Positions 11,572 through 23,299 are shown, counted from the stretch's first letter. The stretch is DNA of 64,000 nucleotides from Lithospermum erythrorhizon (GCA_019722365.1 JADFUC010002427.1:1-64000), one strand, 5' to 3'. Numbers and translations: made by a program. The notes: generated by a model from the sequence alone, not told the origin.

Positions 11572-13815
11572 TGTAGCGACTGGCCAGTCGTACGAGTGAG
11601 AGTCATTATAATCGGAACACGAGAATCACCCAGGCGATGGGCGACTCGGTTTAAAAAGCCTCATTTCAGCAAAAATTTGTTCCATTAATATTAAAAGCGA
11701 TAACCGTTTTAACATTTTACAAATCCATCGGTGATATCTAACCATTAACGCCATATATATGACATATCCCGAATAAATAGTAATGCCAGCGAGGCTCTGA
11801 AAGAGAGTAAATCTTTGTACTCGAGAATACAAAATGACAAGCTATAAATAGGGGCTAAAGTTTGAAATAAGTACAACAATCAAAACATTTGACAACATCA
11901 AAATCGGTTGTGGATCCTCTGCCCGATCTTCCTTTTGCTTAAAAGCTAGACAGGCTTTCCGATAGCCTCTAAGCTCGACTAGCCCGTCTGTCGACACAGC
12001 CTGAAATGAAATCTTGCCCAAGCGAAAAGGGGGTGTAAGCCGCTGGCTTAGTGGTTAACACCGGGGTGAAACTTAAACCATACGCCACGACACGACAAAT
12101 TAACATGAGTCAAATACGGCATTACATATAGATATATACTTAGGGACTACTGGCAGGCCATGTTATACTGAAAGAAGATTCTAGAAATACCGTCGCGTAG
12201 GCGTAACATATAGAATATAGGGTCTGATAATGATTACAACTCCTTTGAATAAAAATCACCAAACCACATGAAATTACGGTCCACGAGAGAATCAACAAAG
12301 CATACTGCAGTCATCAATCACTTTCGTCAACTAATACCATCCAGTTCTAATCTTTGATGCACATAAGCTCGACCCGCTTGATCTGACTAACAACATACCG
12401 AAGTATAAAGTGATAACCAAGCTCTTATACCGAAGTATAAGATGATACCTAGCAGCTCTTATACCGGCGTATAAAGGCGATAACCCAACGCTCTTATACC
12501 GGCGTATAAAGGCGTACACAACGCTCTTATACGTATAAAGGCGTCACCTTGGCAGCTTCTTATGCCCGGCGTATAAGGCGATAAACAACATGCTTATACC
12601 GGCGTATAGGCGTACACAACGCTCTTATACCCGGCGTATAAAATTTGTCTATGGCAGCTCTTATCTGAAGCGTATAAAGGCGATACAACGCTCTTAAAAG
12701 AGCCACCTAACCCATAACCATCCCAATTACGGTCATATCCCACAATCTTAAAGTCCGTCGAGACATACATGCTTTCCCCAACCATCATCTCTCGATAACC
12801 ATCTACTACACTCCCAAACAATATCCAAGTACTTTCGACTAAAGCATCCATATTAAGTAAGTCAAACACAATACGCTTAGGAAACAAGACACGGGGAATA
12901 CAACGATTATGACAAGGCCACGGGGAATCTAGCAGTGCCAATGAGGCCAGAAATGAAAAGTATAAGTTGGGAGTTCAGAGTTATTGCCCCCTCGAAGCAA
13001 TCTTGGCGCCACAGAATACTTGTCACGTAATCGTATCATGGCTCACACAAATGAATCCACACATAATCATACAATAATTACATGTATATCATTCTCCACG
13101 CGTAATCATAAACACAATGACATGTACATCGTTTCTTTATAATCGTACCATGATAACATGTTCACACAATTTAAAATGCGTAAAGGTAACACACGTGAGA
13201 TAAGTACTCACCTCACACTGAATTGTATCACAAAGTGCTCACGAAGAGCAGCGACGCGGAACTGCCCCTCCTGGCGATTGAGGCCTATGGCGCCCCGCCT
13301 TTAAAGAGTATACTCGAAGTATACCCGGAAAAGTCAACTAAAGTGAACTATGTCAAAACCCAAAAATATCTCAAAAGACTTGAACTTTCATACCTTAACT
13401 TTCGAAGAAGGATGGGAAAACGATATTCTACAAGCGATCTTGAGTTTGGCGACAAACGGAGAGAAATGGAAGAAAAAATTTGAGGGGAGGGGGTGTGAAA
13501 CTTCGGCCCAAATGAAGAGGAAGGAGATAGGACTGCCTTGTGATGATGTGTTGGATAGAGTATGGATAGATATTTAAGCTTCAGTCGTTAGGTTTCGGTT
13601 AATTTCTCCTCTCTTATTGTACTTAAATCTCGTGAACCCGATTCAAAATAAAATTTTTCCATCGCAAAACTACTAAAATTATAAAACGCAATTAAAACCG
13701 AAAATTTACGAAATAATATTATCATGGAAATTATTTATACTATCACGGGTCCGCGCCAGGCCGAAATTTTAATTTTAATTTTTTTAGTTTTTTTTAACGT
13801 AGCGGATTATTCACA
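11572..13815 (-). repeat. Gypsy LTR C (outer 5' LTR)
   Basis: The LTR is 2,244 bp and runs TGTAGCGAC to TTATTCACA on the plus strand, followed directly by the GTCGG duplication. It shares with LTR B the deletion and AGTATACTCG junction (near 13,305-13,330) relative to LTR A. Confidence 0.84.
12388..12705. repeat. Palindromic minisatellite in LTR C (about 9 units)
   Basis: This is the longest of the three arrays in this element. Several near-identical units contain TTATACCGGCGTATAAAGGCG. Unit number differs from LTRs A and B (about 8 and 7), so the array has expanded or contracted since the LTRs were identical. Confidence 0.85.
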
Positions 13816-13820
13816 GTCGG
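13816..13820. repeat. Target-site duplication GTCGG, right copy
   Basis: Matches 2,337-2,341 and directly abuts the LTR C terminus CACA. A further TGTCGGTGTAAC copy follows at 13,826. Confidence 0.85.
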
Positions 13821-14640
13821 TATAGTGTCGGTGTAACCTACGTGTATGCGATACAACCCTCGATAGTCTGTTTTCTTATTTTCATATTAACCTAATTATT
13901 CAACGTATAATAAATATATTCTATTCCAAATTAGTTATATATTAACTAATATATATTATAAACATAAAAAATATTCAAGTAGATAATAGTCATACCGTAT
14001 ATGATGTGTACAAATGAAATCGAGTTATACTACGTATATGATATATGCCGAATTTCTGAATATTTTATTTATAATTTTTTAATAATATATTTAATGATCA
14101 TAAGTCATAATAATTGATTACATTACCAAAACTAAATTAAAAAGAAGAAAATTGATTTTATTATTGATCATGAACCACTTAGGACCGACCTTATGCGACA
14201 CAGCGCGGCCTTGACCAACTTGAACTTCATCCAAACCCTCGGCCAACTGCAGGCACCCCCAGACCCTCGACACTTTAACCGTACTATACCGACACGACCC
14301 AGAGCCACTGCCGACACCTATTTTGCTTGGTCGGATGCGAAACTTGTTTGTTTAACATAGGCTGTTTTATACGACTATAAACAAAAAATCAAACAACATA
14401 AACAAAATCAAACTATAAACATAACAAGCATAAACATCAAAATATAAACACAAATCACATTCAAATGAAAAATATAAATACAAATCAAACTATCGACATA
14501 AATATCCATAAACTTCATAAAACCAAATAAAACTATCTCAATCAATATCCTTTAAAATCAATACAAAATCAATAAAAATATCCATAAATCGATCCATAAA
14601 CCATAGGAAACCATAAAACTAGCATCAACATCTAATCACA
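13821..14640 (-). other. CACTA element 1 non-coding sequence, AT-rich
   Basis: CACTA sequence resumes after the nested array. It contains TGTCGGT-type motifs (13,826 and, inverted, near 14,281-14,292). A GC-richer patch at 14,185-14,340 could be an exon of the companion gene. A stretch rich in ATAAACA-type words follows at 14,360-14,625. No clear open frame is visible. Confidence 0.5.
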
Positions 14641-16490
14641 GGGGGGGTGCAAAATCACTAATCTTTGAGAGTGCGTGGTGGGGGAGTGAGCACCTCGCTA
14701 ATGTGGAGTGCAGGTGGGGAAGTGAGTGGCGGGATGTGGCTGATGAGGGTCTTCTGACTCGGAGTCGCGGCTACATTTGAGTAAGCTGCTGGCAGGGCCG
14801 GGACGAAATCGTCATGGCCGGCTCCCATGTAACCTGGAGACATTGCGTTCGGGTTGGGCCACACGGTGCTTGGGAGCACACGGCCTCCTACTCGGCGTCT
14901 TGTTAAGTAGCGGCGTCGGACTCAGGCAACCCGATCTTGGACATCTGAGGCCGGGCTGGTTAGGTGGACCGGAAATCCATCAACATCTCATTTGCCGAGG
15001 TATAACGGTTCACAGCATCGACACTTTCTCCCGAATCAGGCGACGGTGATGCGCATCCGCAGTGCACTTGTCATGGAGCCTTTAATGGATCAAATTAAGG
15101 CGTACTTCTCATGAACAAGACCTCGTACTCATCACCCAAGTTATACAAACATAAAAAGCAGAAATATAAATGCGCGCAAAAACATATTAAAAAACGTTTA
15201 AATATAATGTATAAAAATTTTAAACTTACAAAAGCGATGCCTCGGGTTGTAGAATTGCCCGTCGGTTAAATCGGTCGCCTTGTCCGCTTCTTAACATTCG
15301 GTCGAGATGAATGTTCGGCGAGGGCGCTTCCGATCCTCGACACACGAAATGGAATTGTTATGTAGTTAATAAGCATCAATATTGAAAACAAAATTTAATA
15401 AAAGCAAATCCAAAGCTTTACCTCGTCATGGAGCCTCTCGTGAAGACCGCACTCCCCGGGGAATGCTTGAAGGAGCTTAAATCGAGCCCGCTTAGCCCCG
15501 GAGTCATGCGGTTACGTCGGTTCTTACAGGAGATCTACCCATTTGCTCGTCAGGACACGGTACATGGCGTACTTCTCCCAGCGCAGCGAGGTCACGGATC
15601 CAATTGGAGCCACGGAGTCCCAAGGAGAAGAGGCGGGATCGTCACCCCTCGGCCCATGATTTGTGCTTCCACTCCCATTAAGAAGATCTCGCCCCGCTCT
15701 TCTTGATTCGAAGCCTCCCAAAATTTGACATATGAAACGCTCCCTCACAGATCATGTAGTCTCACCGAAATAAATACAAAATTAAGTTAGTCTAATTTCA
15801 CAATTCAAAAATCACAAAACTTTTATATTTAAATACTTACCAAAAAAGCATTCCATATGCCATCGCCAGCATTTCGATCCCGTCGTGTAGTGTGGCCACA
15901 AATCTTCGACCCGGTTCCTTGTTCGTTCTGAAGAATGCTTTTACATACACTACCCAACCGAAGCCTATAAACAAACAGATTTAATTAGATACAAATGATA
16001 AATATAAATATTAACATGACAAACTCGATAAATAAAAATGCACTTACTGTTCCACCGAAACATGCTTAACGCGATCCTCCCCGGTCCCGGCGAAGGCAGA
16101 TGGCGTGGAGCTGTCAGATCAGCGTACCCGACCCCTTTACTCTCGGGGCTGTGTCCCATAAGGTCGTCGTCCTTTGACCCGAATCATCTGGTATCTCTCC
16201 GCTCATCGTCGGCGTGTGGCAGCCAGTCAGCGACTATAGATCACGTGGGCGTGGTCGCATACGCTTTGGGCAGTCGGCGTCTTTGGCCGGATATGAACGG
16301 CGTGGTCGCGGTATCGTCACGGGGTCGATGGCGTAGTGCGCCTATATGGAGGGGGGGGGTGGATGGCTCTATCACAAGGGCCGGATGACAACCCCTAGGC
16401 CTCTTCAGCGACCGGCCTCTCTCACTCCTACGCCGTACCTTAACGTCCAAGTTTTTACATACGAGGAGCCATACAAAACTTGCATTTTGA
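14641..16490 (-). pseudogene. CACTA companion gene, multi-exon, product not recognised
   Basis: GC-rich exon-like blocks alternate with short AT-rich introns that have canonical minus-strand signals. The inferred exons are about 16,048-16,490, 15,841-15,964, 15,422-15,760, 15,230 to about 15,345, and about 15,110-14,641. Donors GTAAGT or GTAAAG begin at 16,047, 15,840, 15,421 and 15,229. Acceptors end TTATAG at 15,965 and GGTGAG at 15,761. The two well-defined introns are about 80 bp. Its position inside the CACTA element and orientation with TNP2 suggest the second CACTA protein (TNPA/Transposase_24 class), but I could not read a diagnostic motif and the frames are broken. Function is therefore not assigned. 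Confidence 0.5.
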
Positions 16491-17110
16491 AAATTCAAAT
16501 TCTATCAAAATTAAAACAAAATCAAATTGATTGAATCCAATCCAATTAAGAGTCCAAACAACATTTCAAACTCAAATCTAATTCAAACAACATTTCGATC
16601 TACTTGGCTTGACATTCAATCTAATACATTCAATTCAAATTCAATTCGATTTAATACCGAATATAATTCAAATCAAATCAAATTCAAACTTAATCCAAAT
16701 TCAATTCAAAATACAATTCAATTCCAACATTCAATTCCCAATTCAATACCAATTAAACAGAATAAATCCAATTCAATTAATTCCAATTCAATTCGAACAT
16801 TTAAACCGAATAAATCCAACATTCGATTCCCCGATTGAAAACAAATTAACAAATTAAAAACAAATTAAACCAAATTAAATTCATTTCGATCAATCAACGA
16901 GATTAATTAAATTCAATCAACATTAATTCAATCAACATTTAATTCAATTCAATTCAATGAAAACAAATTAAAGCCGAATGGAATCGATTTCCCGATTCAA
17001 CTTTATTAATTATATTGCTCAAATTCCCGATAAAAAAAATATATTATGAATTTCATTCGACTCACATTAAACATATATTATCAATTCCCAATTCAACTTT
17101 ATTAAAAATA
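16490..17110. repeat. Low-complexity AATTCAA repeats
   Basis: More than 600 bp is built almost entirely from irregular ATTCAA, AATCCAA and CAATTCAA words, without a fixed period. Open frames across it are compositional artefacts. It lies between the CACTA promoter region and the companion gene, so it is probably a first intron. Confidence 0.75.
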
Positions 17111-17370
17111 TATTATCAATTCCCAATAAAAAATACAGTAATTATAAAAATAAATAATTAAAATTAAAAGCGAAAAAAGCGGAAAAAAAAACAAAAATAA
17201 AAATAAAAATGGGTACTCGGCGGGTGGAGTGCAGTGGGGCGGTGGGTAGGGCCGGTGGTGGGGCGGTCCACCCGAGGTAGGGAGGCGGGCCGGCCAGAGA
17301 TGGGACCGGTGGTGAGGATGGGGTAGGGTTTGGGAGGGGTTCGGTGTGGATTAAAAGAAAAAAACACAAT

Positions 17371-17383
17371 TTTTTATATATAT
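17371..17383 (-). promoter_or_regulatory. Probable CACTA promoter TATA box
   Basis: On the minus strand ATATATATAAAAAA lies about 190 bp inside the terminus. It is followed by a C-rich leader (17,200-17,350) with CCAAACCCTACCCC. That spacing fits a transcription start near 17,345 for the CACTA genes. Confidence 0.5.
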
Positions 17384-17401
17384 GATCCATATCGTCGGTC
17401 T

Positions 17402-17537
17402 GGTGTCGGTAAAAATAATTAATTTTGATTTTTTTTTAAATTAAGAAATTTCCCGACACCACACCGACATCAAAAGGCCCAAATAAAAATTTAGCAGACT
17501 TAAAAACAAACTATCTGCGACACTATGGGGTGTCGGT
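17402..17537. repeat. CACTA subterminal repeats (TGTCGGT, both orientations)
   Basis: GTGTCGGT occurs at about 17,403 and 17,530, and inverted copies (CCGACACC, ACCGACAT) at 17,453-17,470. Clustered short motifs near the ends are the binding sites for the CACTA regulatory protein in known elements. Confidence 0.65.
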
Positions 17538-17558
17538 AATTTCAGCATATAGAGTGCA

Positions 17559-17570
17559 TTTCTAGTAGTG
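17559..17570 (-). repeat. CACTA terminal inverted repeat, 5' end
   Basis: TTTCTAGTAGTG on the plus strand is CACTACTAGAAA on the element strand, the standard CACTA terminus. The partner end is outside the window. Confidence 0.75.
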
Positions 17571-19013
17571 AATAATAATGATAATAATACAAAAGTGGCG
17601 GAAATATGTTTGCGGACCATCAGCTTAGAAATATATCGGCGAAGAACTTCACGGACTTTTAAACATTGAAATGATACTTCAATAAAAACTAAAACCAATA
17701 GTTGTAGATTTCTTTTCGAACTGTTAGGCTTTGAAATACAAAAGCGTCTTTTGAACCCTAAAGCAGAGAACACCTTTCTTTTTTGGACCTAGATCAAAAA
17801 TGTATCAATTCGGAACGTCATTTTTTTCGAACCCAATATAATTATTGCATTTAACTGTTGCAACATAGATCATAATTCGGGTCACAGCATAAATTCTACT
17901 CCAACAGACTTCTAGAATAAATCAATATTTTCTGACATAGAAAAGTCAAAATTGAAAATAAAATACCATACTCATTCATGACATTAATGCATGAACGGAG
18001 AGCCAATACTAAAAAAACTTTTCTTTGTAATAGATGGAAACTCCACGCATCTAAATAACAAAATAATGAAATAAGAAACACATAAATTCTGGATGGAATT
18101 AAGATTGAACACTTGGAAAATTAATGTTGTAAAATCCAAGAACAAAATTTAGCAAACTGCGTGTTTACATGAATAGCCTAATTGGTCGTACAACTATGAA
18201 ACAAAAAGAAGGTTAACTTGTGAAAATCATTAGCACTGGGAATATTATAGCTTGGTTGTCTCGATGAAACAAAAACAATAACAAAAATATATGGATACTA
18301 AAACATCAAAATAGAAGGTAAAGAGGAAAAAAATTATAAGATATCCCGTGGTAAAAAAACACAAAAAATATAAATTTTGAAGAGAAAAACAACAACTAAA
18401 CCAAATCCTGTATCATTTCAAAGTAAAAAATTCATCGGAATTTTTATAAAAGGCTTTAGGAATCGATAGGCTTTGTTACCCAGTAAACAAAGCTTAAGTA
18501 ATATAAATATTATATTGACGTCTTTTGAATATAAATTATAATAGTGTCTTTTGTTATGAAAGTAGAGTAATGCTTGAAGACAAGCCTAAACCTAATAATA
18601 ATAATTATGGTGTCGTGGGCCAAGATATGATTTAATCTTGATTATTCTACAACAACTAACCGTACTAAGTATGTAAAATATATTGGTCATTGCTTTAACA
18701 AATATTATTGTAGGTCGTTTCTTACTAAAATTACCTCTGATTCACATGTATTTATTATGCAATATAACATGGATTGAACCTTTTGAAAAATTTATGAGCC
18801 CTTAAAGTACATTTCAGTTGTTATATATCAATTCAAGGATCAAGCCTATTAATGTATATATGCAATATTATCGTGGATTATGTGTACTATTCTCTCACTA
18901 GCTTGCAATCATCTTATCGACGTAGCCAAATTAGAACATTCAAACATCTTTGACAAATATCTTATCACGTTAGCATTATAGTTATTAAATGAAATGAACA
19001 TGTGTGGTCCAAT
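17571..19013. other. AT-rich sequence without recognised features
   Basis: This flank lies between CACTA element 1 and the Tat element. It has only short open frames without familiar motifs, and no tandem structure was seen. It may be older decayed repeat or unique intergenic DNA. Confidence 0.5.
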
Positions 19014-20809
19014 TGTATTGTGAGGAATTAAATTTTTTATTGTTGTGTACAAAATTGAATTTACTATGGAAAAATTCTCACAAGGTTTTATCAAAATCGA
19101 AGAGGATACGACTGTCCAAACTATAAATCCCTAAGCGTTTAATGAAGCTGATTTACGAGATGTTTTGCTAACTTGCTTGATGTGGTCTTGTGATAGAGAA
19201 GCTTGGTACATGAGCTCGGTTTGACTTGAGCTCAGGCACAAACTGATTTAACTGGATTTGATTTGGATAAAGAAGGATTAAGGCGGTTGGATAGGCATCA
19301 CGGCGGTCTTGATGGACAGTGGTACGGACTTGGATATGGTCCGGGCAGGGGCCTGCTCGCGTAATCCCGTGTTGGTTGTATGGACTTGATCTTGGGTCTT
19401 GGACGATCTCCGGTCTATTTGATTGGATGGAACTGCAATGAAGTGTCTTGTGGGACTTCGCCGCTTTGTGGTGGGGCTTAAGGATATAACTTCAGTGAGG
19501 ACGTAGTAACTTGTGCTGTCTTTGGTGGGAGATTTAGTTTGGGATAGAACTCCGAGCTGTAAGGCGTGGTAGAATATATCAAGCAAGTTGTTGAAGTAAT
19601 ATACGCTTCTTGCTTGTACTACATCAGGCTTAGCAGCGTGTTGTTGTAGAATAGGATTTAGTGAAATCTAGCCTCACTTGGATTTGATTTAAGCTATGAA
19701 GCAATGTATGCTTCTAGCTTGATTTGAGTTGGATTTGATTTAGGCGTGAAGCAATGCGCTTCTTGCTGCTACAACGACCATAGTATCTTGTTGCTATAGT
19801 AATGATCGAGTATGAGGTAGGCGTCGGACCTTATTGGCCCGATCGCGATCACTCGGACATGAGGGCCGCCAGGCGTGTTTCTGCACGGAATCAACTATAG
19901 AGATTGAATGTTCGGTGTGTTCCTATATCCGAACTTGATGAATGGAGCTTAAAGAGATTTTCGGTGTTCATGCAAGACATGAATAATCGGGAGCTATTTA
20001 GCTTATTCACGAATATTCGAGCGTTCTTGAAGAATTATATGTTAGATTTTCATCATATTATTTTTGCTTCTAACTTGAGGGAGTACTACGTTTAATGCGA
20101 TAATTCTATAGAATGCCTCTTTAGGATGCCCGGAGGTATTTTCCAGCCATCAAAGTGGTATTTCTACTAGCGGTTTTAAAGAATTAACTTAGAGAAATCT
20201 CGGAGAGTTTTTTCTGTATTTTTAAAGAATATTTTCAGGTATATGAATATTGTTTTTTTCAAAATATAGAGGGGGTTTATATAGGCCTCCGGGCTTCGAA
20301 TACATGCCGATTGGTTGGTTTAATCTCAGGTGGATCAAGATCTTAACCGTTGAATTTTGAGCCAAGATACAGACCACCGGATGACAAAGAATTACTTTGC
20401 CTCCAGGTAATAAAAAGAGGCACCTATTTTGAGTAAAAAGAAGGTTCAGATTCTTTTCTAGGTCAAACACATTTTCATGTTGACCCTGGACCTTTTGGAG
20501 CCTTTATTTCGAACCCCATAACTTCTAGAGTTCCCATTTCGAACCCCAAAACTTTCGGAACCTCAATTTGAGGCCCTAGGGCGATTTTAATGTAATAAAA
20601 TTAGGGATTTTTAGCCTCGAACCTTAAATTTAATGTTAATTTAATTCAGACTTTTTCTATAAACTGTTTATCTGAGGGTTTACATTAAATTCTGATTCGT
20701 CGAAAACCTTAGCCACGCGGTATTTCATTAGTAGCTCGATTTAAGTCGTCTTAATCATTTTAATTATTTTTAAATAAATTTTCACTATCTACAGATTGCC
20801 CCCTCGAAC
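19014..20809 (-). repeat. Tat element 3' LTR
   Basis: On the minus strand it begins TGTAGATAGTG and ends near CAATACA. It aligns collinearly with 37,168-38,918. Shared blocks include AGCTATGAAGCAATG-type words, TAATAAAAAGAGGC and the repeated TTTCGAACCCCA segments at 20,500-20,560. Confidence 0.8.
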
Positions 20810-20822
20810 CGGGTACCTATGT
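20810..20822 (-). promoter_or_regulatory. Polypurine tract of the Tat element
   Basis: On the minus strand CGAGGGGGCAATC lies directly before the LTR start TGTAGATAG. This is the expected plus-strand primer position and sets the element on the minus strand. Confidence 0.7.
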
Positions 20823-21209
20823 AGTAGGTGGCAGGGTTCCCGATCTAAACTGATAATCCATATGAATGTTGTACATGTTGGTATTTAAAGGATTTTTCTT
20901 CCATCATGTCTATGCTCCTTTATAACTGACATCCAGTCTCTTATTCGACTTATTGGATGTAGATTGGATCGTTTATTGATGAGAATTTATTACTCATCTC
21001 GATCCAGGTTATCACTGCTCCCCTCTGCCGGAGGTCTAAAGTTTGTGATTAACCATGTTTCGGACTTGCTGCAGTTGCATTTGAAGCTAATTGCAGTCAT
21101 CGGTTATCATCCATGTCATTTGAGGACTTTGAAGGGTGGTAACATATTTATAGGAATTTATTGTGATACCTTTGATCACAACCCCTGGTCAACTCCTGAC
21201 TTATAGGAA

Positions 21210-21640
21210 TGTTGACTTATTTCAAGATTTATTGTGACATATTTTGTATGTCACGATCTTTAATTAAGTATTCGATCTGAAACTTGACTTAATGAAGACT
21301 TAATTATGTGGAATTTAGTGCCAACTTGTGTTGGTATCCCATTTGATTCTCACTTATTAGAGAATTAAATTATTCGGGTTTAATGTTAACATGAAATCAT
21401 GATTTATTACATGTTAAGATCCATTTGATTCCTGATCCGTACAGGATGTAATAGGAATTTATTTATTCGGGGTTGAATATTGACACAAATTTATTACATA
21501 TCAAGACCCTATTTAATTCTCAATTTATTAGAGAATTAAGTTTTCTAGAATGTAATTACTCTGAATTTGTTTATATTAGTGAATAATATTTATAATTTTC
21601 AACATGAATTTATTACATGTTGGATATTTTAGAGATAATT
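21210..21640. repeat. Degenerate direct repeats, about 100-120 bp period
   Basis: Recurring blocks read TTTATTACATGTTAAGAYCC, then CATTTGATTCTC or ATTTAATTCTC, then TTATTAGAGAATTAA, then TTATTCGGGTT. At least three diverged copies are visible. Confidence 0.5.
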
Positions 21641-21910
21641 AACATGAAAATCCAGTGGTTTTGAATCAATTATCCTTTTTTTTCTTAATTTCGGACCAAT
21701 TTTGGCTCCATTTTATTTAATTGTCAAATATTCGGGATGTATTTTTTTTCATGTGAAGAAAAAAATTTAATCATCTCTACCCACATGTATGGGAATTTTT
21801 CAGGGCAGGCTATATTAGGCTAGTTCATTTTGTTTAGATCTTACTGACTTAAATGGCATATCCAGCAGACAATGATAGTGGGATTTTAGGGCAATTGACT
21901 CAAGAGGTGT

Positions 21911-21980
21911 CTATATAAGCATGAGGGAAGGAAGAGAAGCATTCGTCACTCTCCCCACCCCCGTCGATTGCGAGGTAAGT
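21911..21980 (+). promoter_or_regulatory. TATA box, short leader and splice donor
   Basis: CTATATAAGC at 21,911-21,920 is followed about 30 bp later by a CT-rich leader and then a perfect plant donor GAG|GTAAGT at 21,972-21,980. The arrangement resembles a promoter with a short first exon, on the strand opposite the Tat genes. No second exon was identified. Confidence 0.3.
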
Positions 21981-22980
21981 GGGAGATTTTCTTGCTCTTT
22001 TAACATTGTGATCATATATCATCATTAATGTCTTTTTCTTTATATGATTTTGCAAGCTTTCAAGTTGGATAAAGCATAAAGTTTGCATCTTTGAAGATAC
22101 TCTTTGAATATTGCATAAAAGGTAATGTCTTTGATTCTTATATTTTCACGATTTTTTATTCACTTTGTATTCTTTGATGATGATTATTTGGTAGTTCTCT
22201 GACTTAGACTGTATGCTTTAAGTATAAAAATTAAAACTTTCTAAGTTTCAATGCATACATGTAGCATAATAGTCTCCAGGCTTATCAAGATTGAATTTTT
22301 TTTATTTGGGACTTGGCCATGCTGCTTTCTACGCCTTATTCATGCTTGTTTAGGTGCAGCAGACATTTCTTGAAGTTTCATCATGATTCAAATAGCATAA
22401 CTATTTTTTTTGAATTGCATGATTTTGGTTCGTCAAAATTTCCAGCTTCTTAAGCGACATAACTGCCGTTACAAGTCCGTTTTGGGCACATCTTATATTG
22501 TTACAAAGCTAACAAAGCGATGGTTCTTTTGATACATGGATGGCCTCATAACTTGATGCTTTCGAGTTATGGTTTGTTTAAAGCCCCGCTATTTGAATTT
22601 GCACTTTGACTTTGTAGAAACTTCATGATTTTATTTTTCTACCCTACTCAGTTGGATGAAACTTTTTTAGAATTTTCCGGGCACCTGAGGTTGGTCGTCC
22701 AATCCCATGAGCACATGTGTGCTATGCCCGAGTATGTTTTGCTTTAAATTGTGCATTCACTTAGTATATGATGGCCTTGAGCATATAGCATGGATGTTTA
22801 GGACTTTGATGTATCCATTTCCTTATGCTTTTGATCGAGCATTGATGGGAGGCTTGATTGCTTGTTTTTCTCATGCTTTTGTAGACTCAGCTAGTGAGGT
22901 AGTTATGGGAACATGGTTTCTTCTCCTACCATCATATGCTTAGGTTTGCCTTGAATTCATTAATTTGGAATAGATTAAGC

Positions 22981-22986
22981 TAAAAC

Positions 22987-23021
<35 letters not shown>

Positions 23022-23047
23022 TCTTTCTCTCTATATATATATATATA

Positions 23048-23102
<55 letters not shown>
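22981..23102. repeat. (TA)n microsatellite
   Basis: About 120 bp of almost pure TA is interrupted by CTTTCTCTC near 23,021-23,029. Confidence 0.95.
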
Positions 23103-23105
<3 letters not shown>

Positions 23106-23299
23106 TATTAGACTTAGGCATGCATTTAGTGCAGTGACAGTAATCTTGATGGTATTTAGTGAGAGATAGGGCGTCCTCTTTCTCTATTGACCACTGCTCA
23201 TGGAATCCTCTATTTTGTTTTCAATCACTGTCTCAACACATTCCTTGGTTTTCAAAGGCGTAGAGGCAAGTAATAGGGCGATCCCCTTCTTGTTCTTCC

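Larger units (their letters stand above)
2342..13815 (-). mobile_element. Ty3/gypsy tandem array LTR-int-LTR-int-LTR in one insertion site
   Basis: Three LTRs (2,342-5,030; 7,232-about 9,368; 11,572-13,815) alternate with two internal regions of about 2.2 kb. Read on the minus strand, each LTR begins TGTAATAAC or a variant and ends GTTACA or a variant. An initiator-Met-type primer binding site (PBS) follows LTRs B and C, and a purine tract (PPT) precedes LTRs A and B. That fixes the element on the minus strand, with LTR C as the outer 5' LTR and LTR A as the outer 3' LTR. Only one pair of GTCGG duplications flanks the array, which points to one insertion followed by LTR-LTR unequal recombination. 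The chromovirus-like gag suggests a Tekay-type lineage, but this is not proven. Confidence 0.85.
1..17570 (-). mobile_element. CACTA/EnSpm element 1, 5' portion, interrupted by a gypsy array
   Basis: A minus-strand CACTA transposon. Its right terminus reads CTAGTAGTG at 17,562-17,570, which is CACTACTAG on the element strand. Inside the terminus lie repeats of a TGTCGGT motif, a TATA box and a C-rich leader. The TNP2 transposase at the left edge has the same orientation. An 11.5 kb LTR array with its own target-site duplication (2,342-13,815) is nested inside, so the CACTA element is the older insertion. The 3' half and second terminus lie left of the window. A CACTA duplication is 3 bp and cannot be checked with one end missing. 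Confidence 0.8.
20823..23299 (-). other. Tat 3' region lacking a readable integrase core
   Basis: Between the integrase start (about 23,300) and the 3' LTR there are about 2.5 kb with no recognisable DDE integrase core. The stretch contains degenerate direct repeats (21,210-21,640), a promoter-like site (21,911) and a TA microsatellite. Either the core was deleted or this is a long 3' untranslated region typical of Tat elements. Confidence 0.5.

Noticed and set aside
16527..16857. Two overlapping Asn/Ser/Ile-rich open frames on the plus strand
   Set aside because: They arise from low-complexity AATTCAA repeats with few stops, not from a gene.
17142..17390. Proline-rich open frame on the minus strand
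   Set aside because: It reflects a C-rich leader next to a TATA box at the CACTA end, and has no domain or conserved motif.
22707..22943. 78-residue plus-strand frame
   Set aside because: It has no motif, lies in the non-coding part of the Tat element and is not preceded by a promoter or splice pattern linking it to the site at 21,911.
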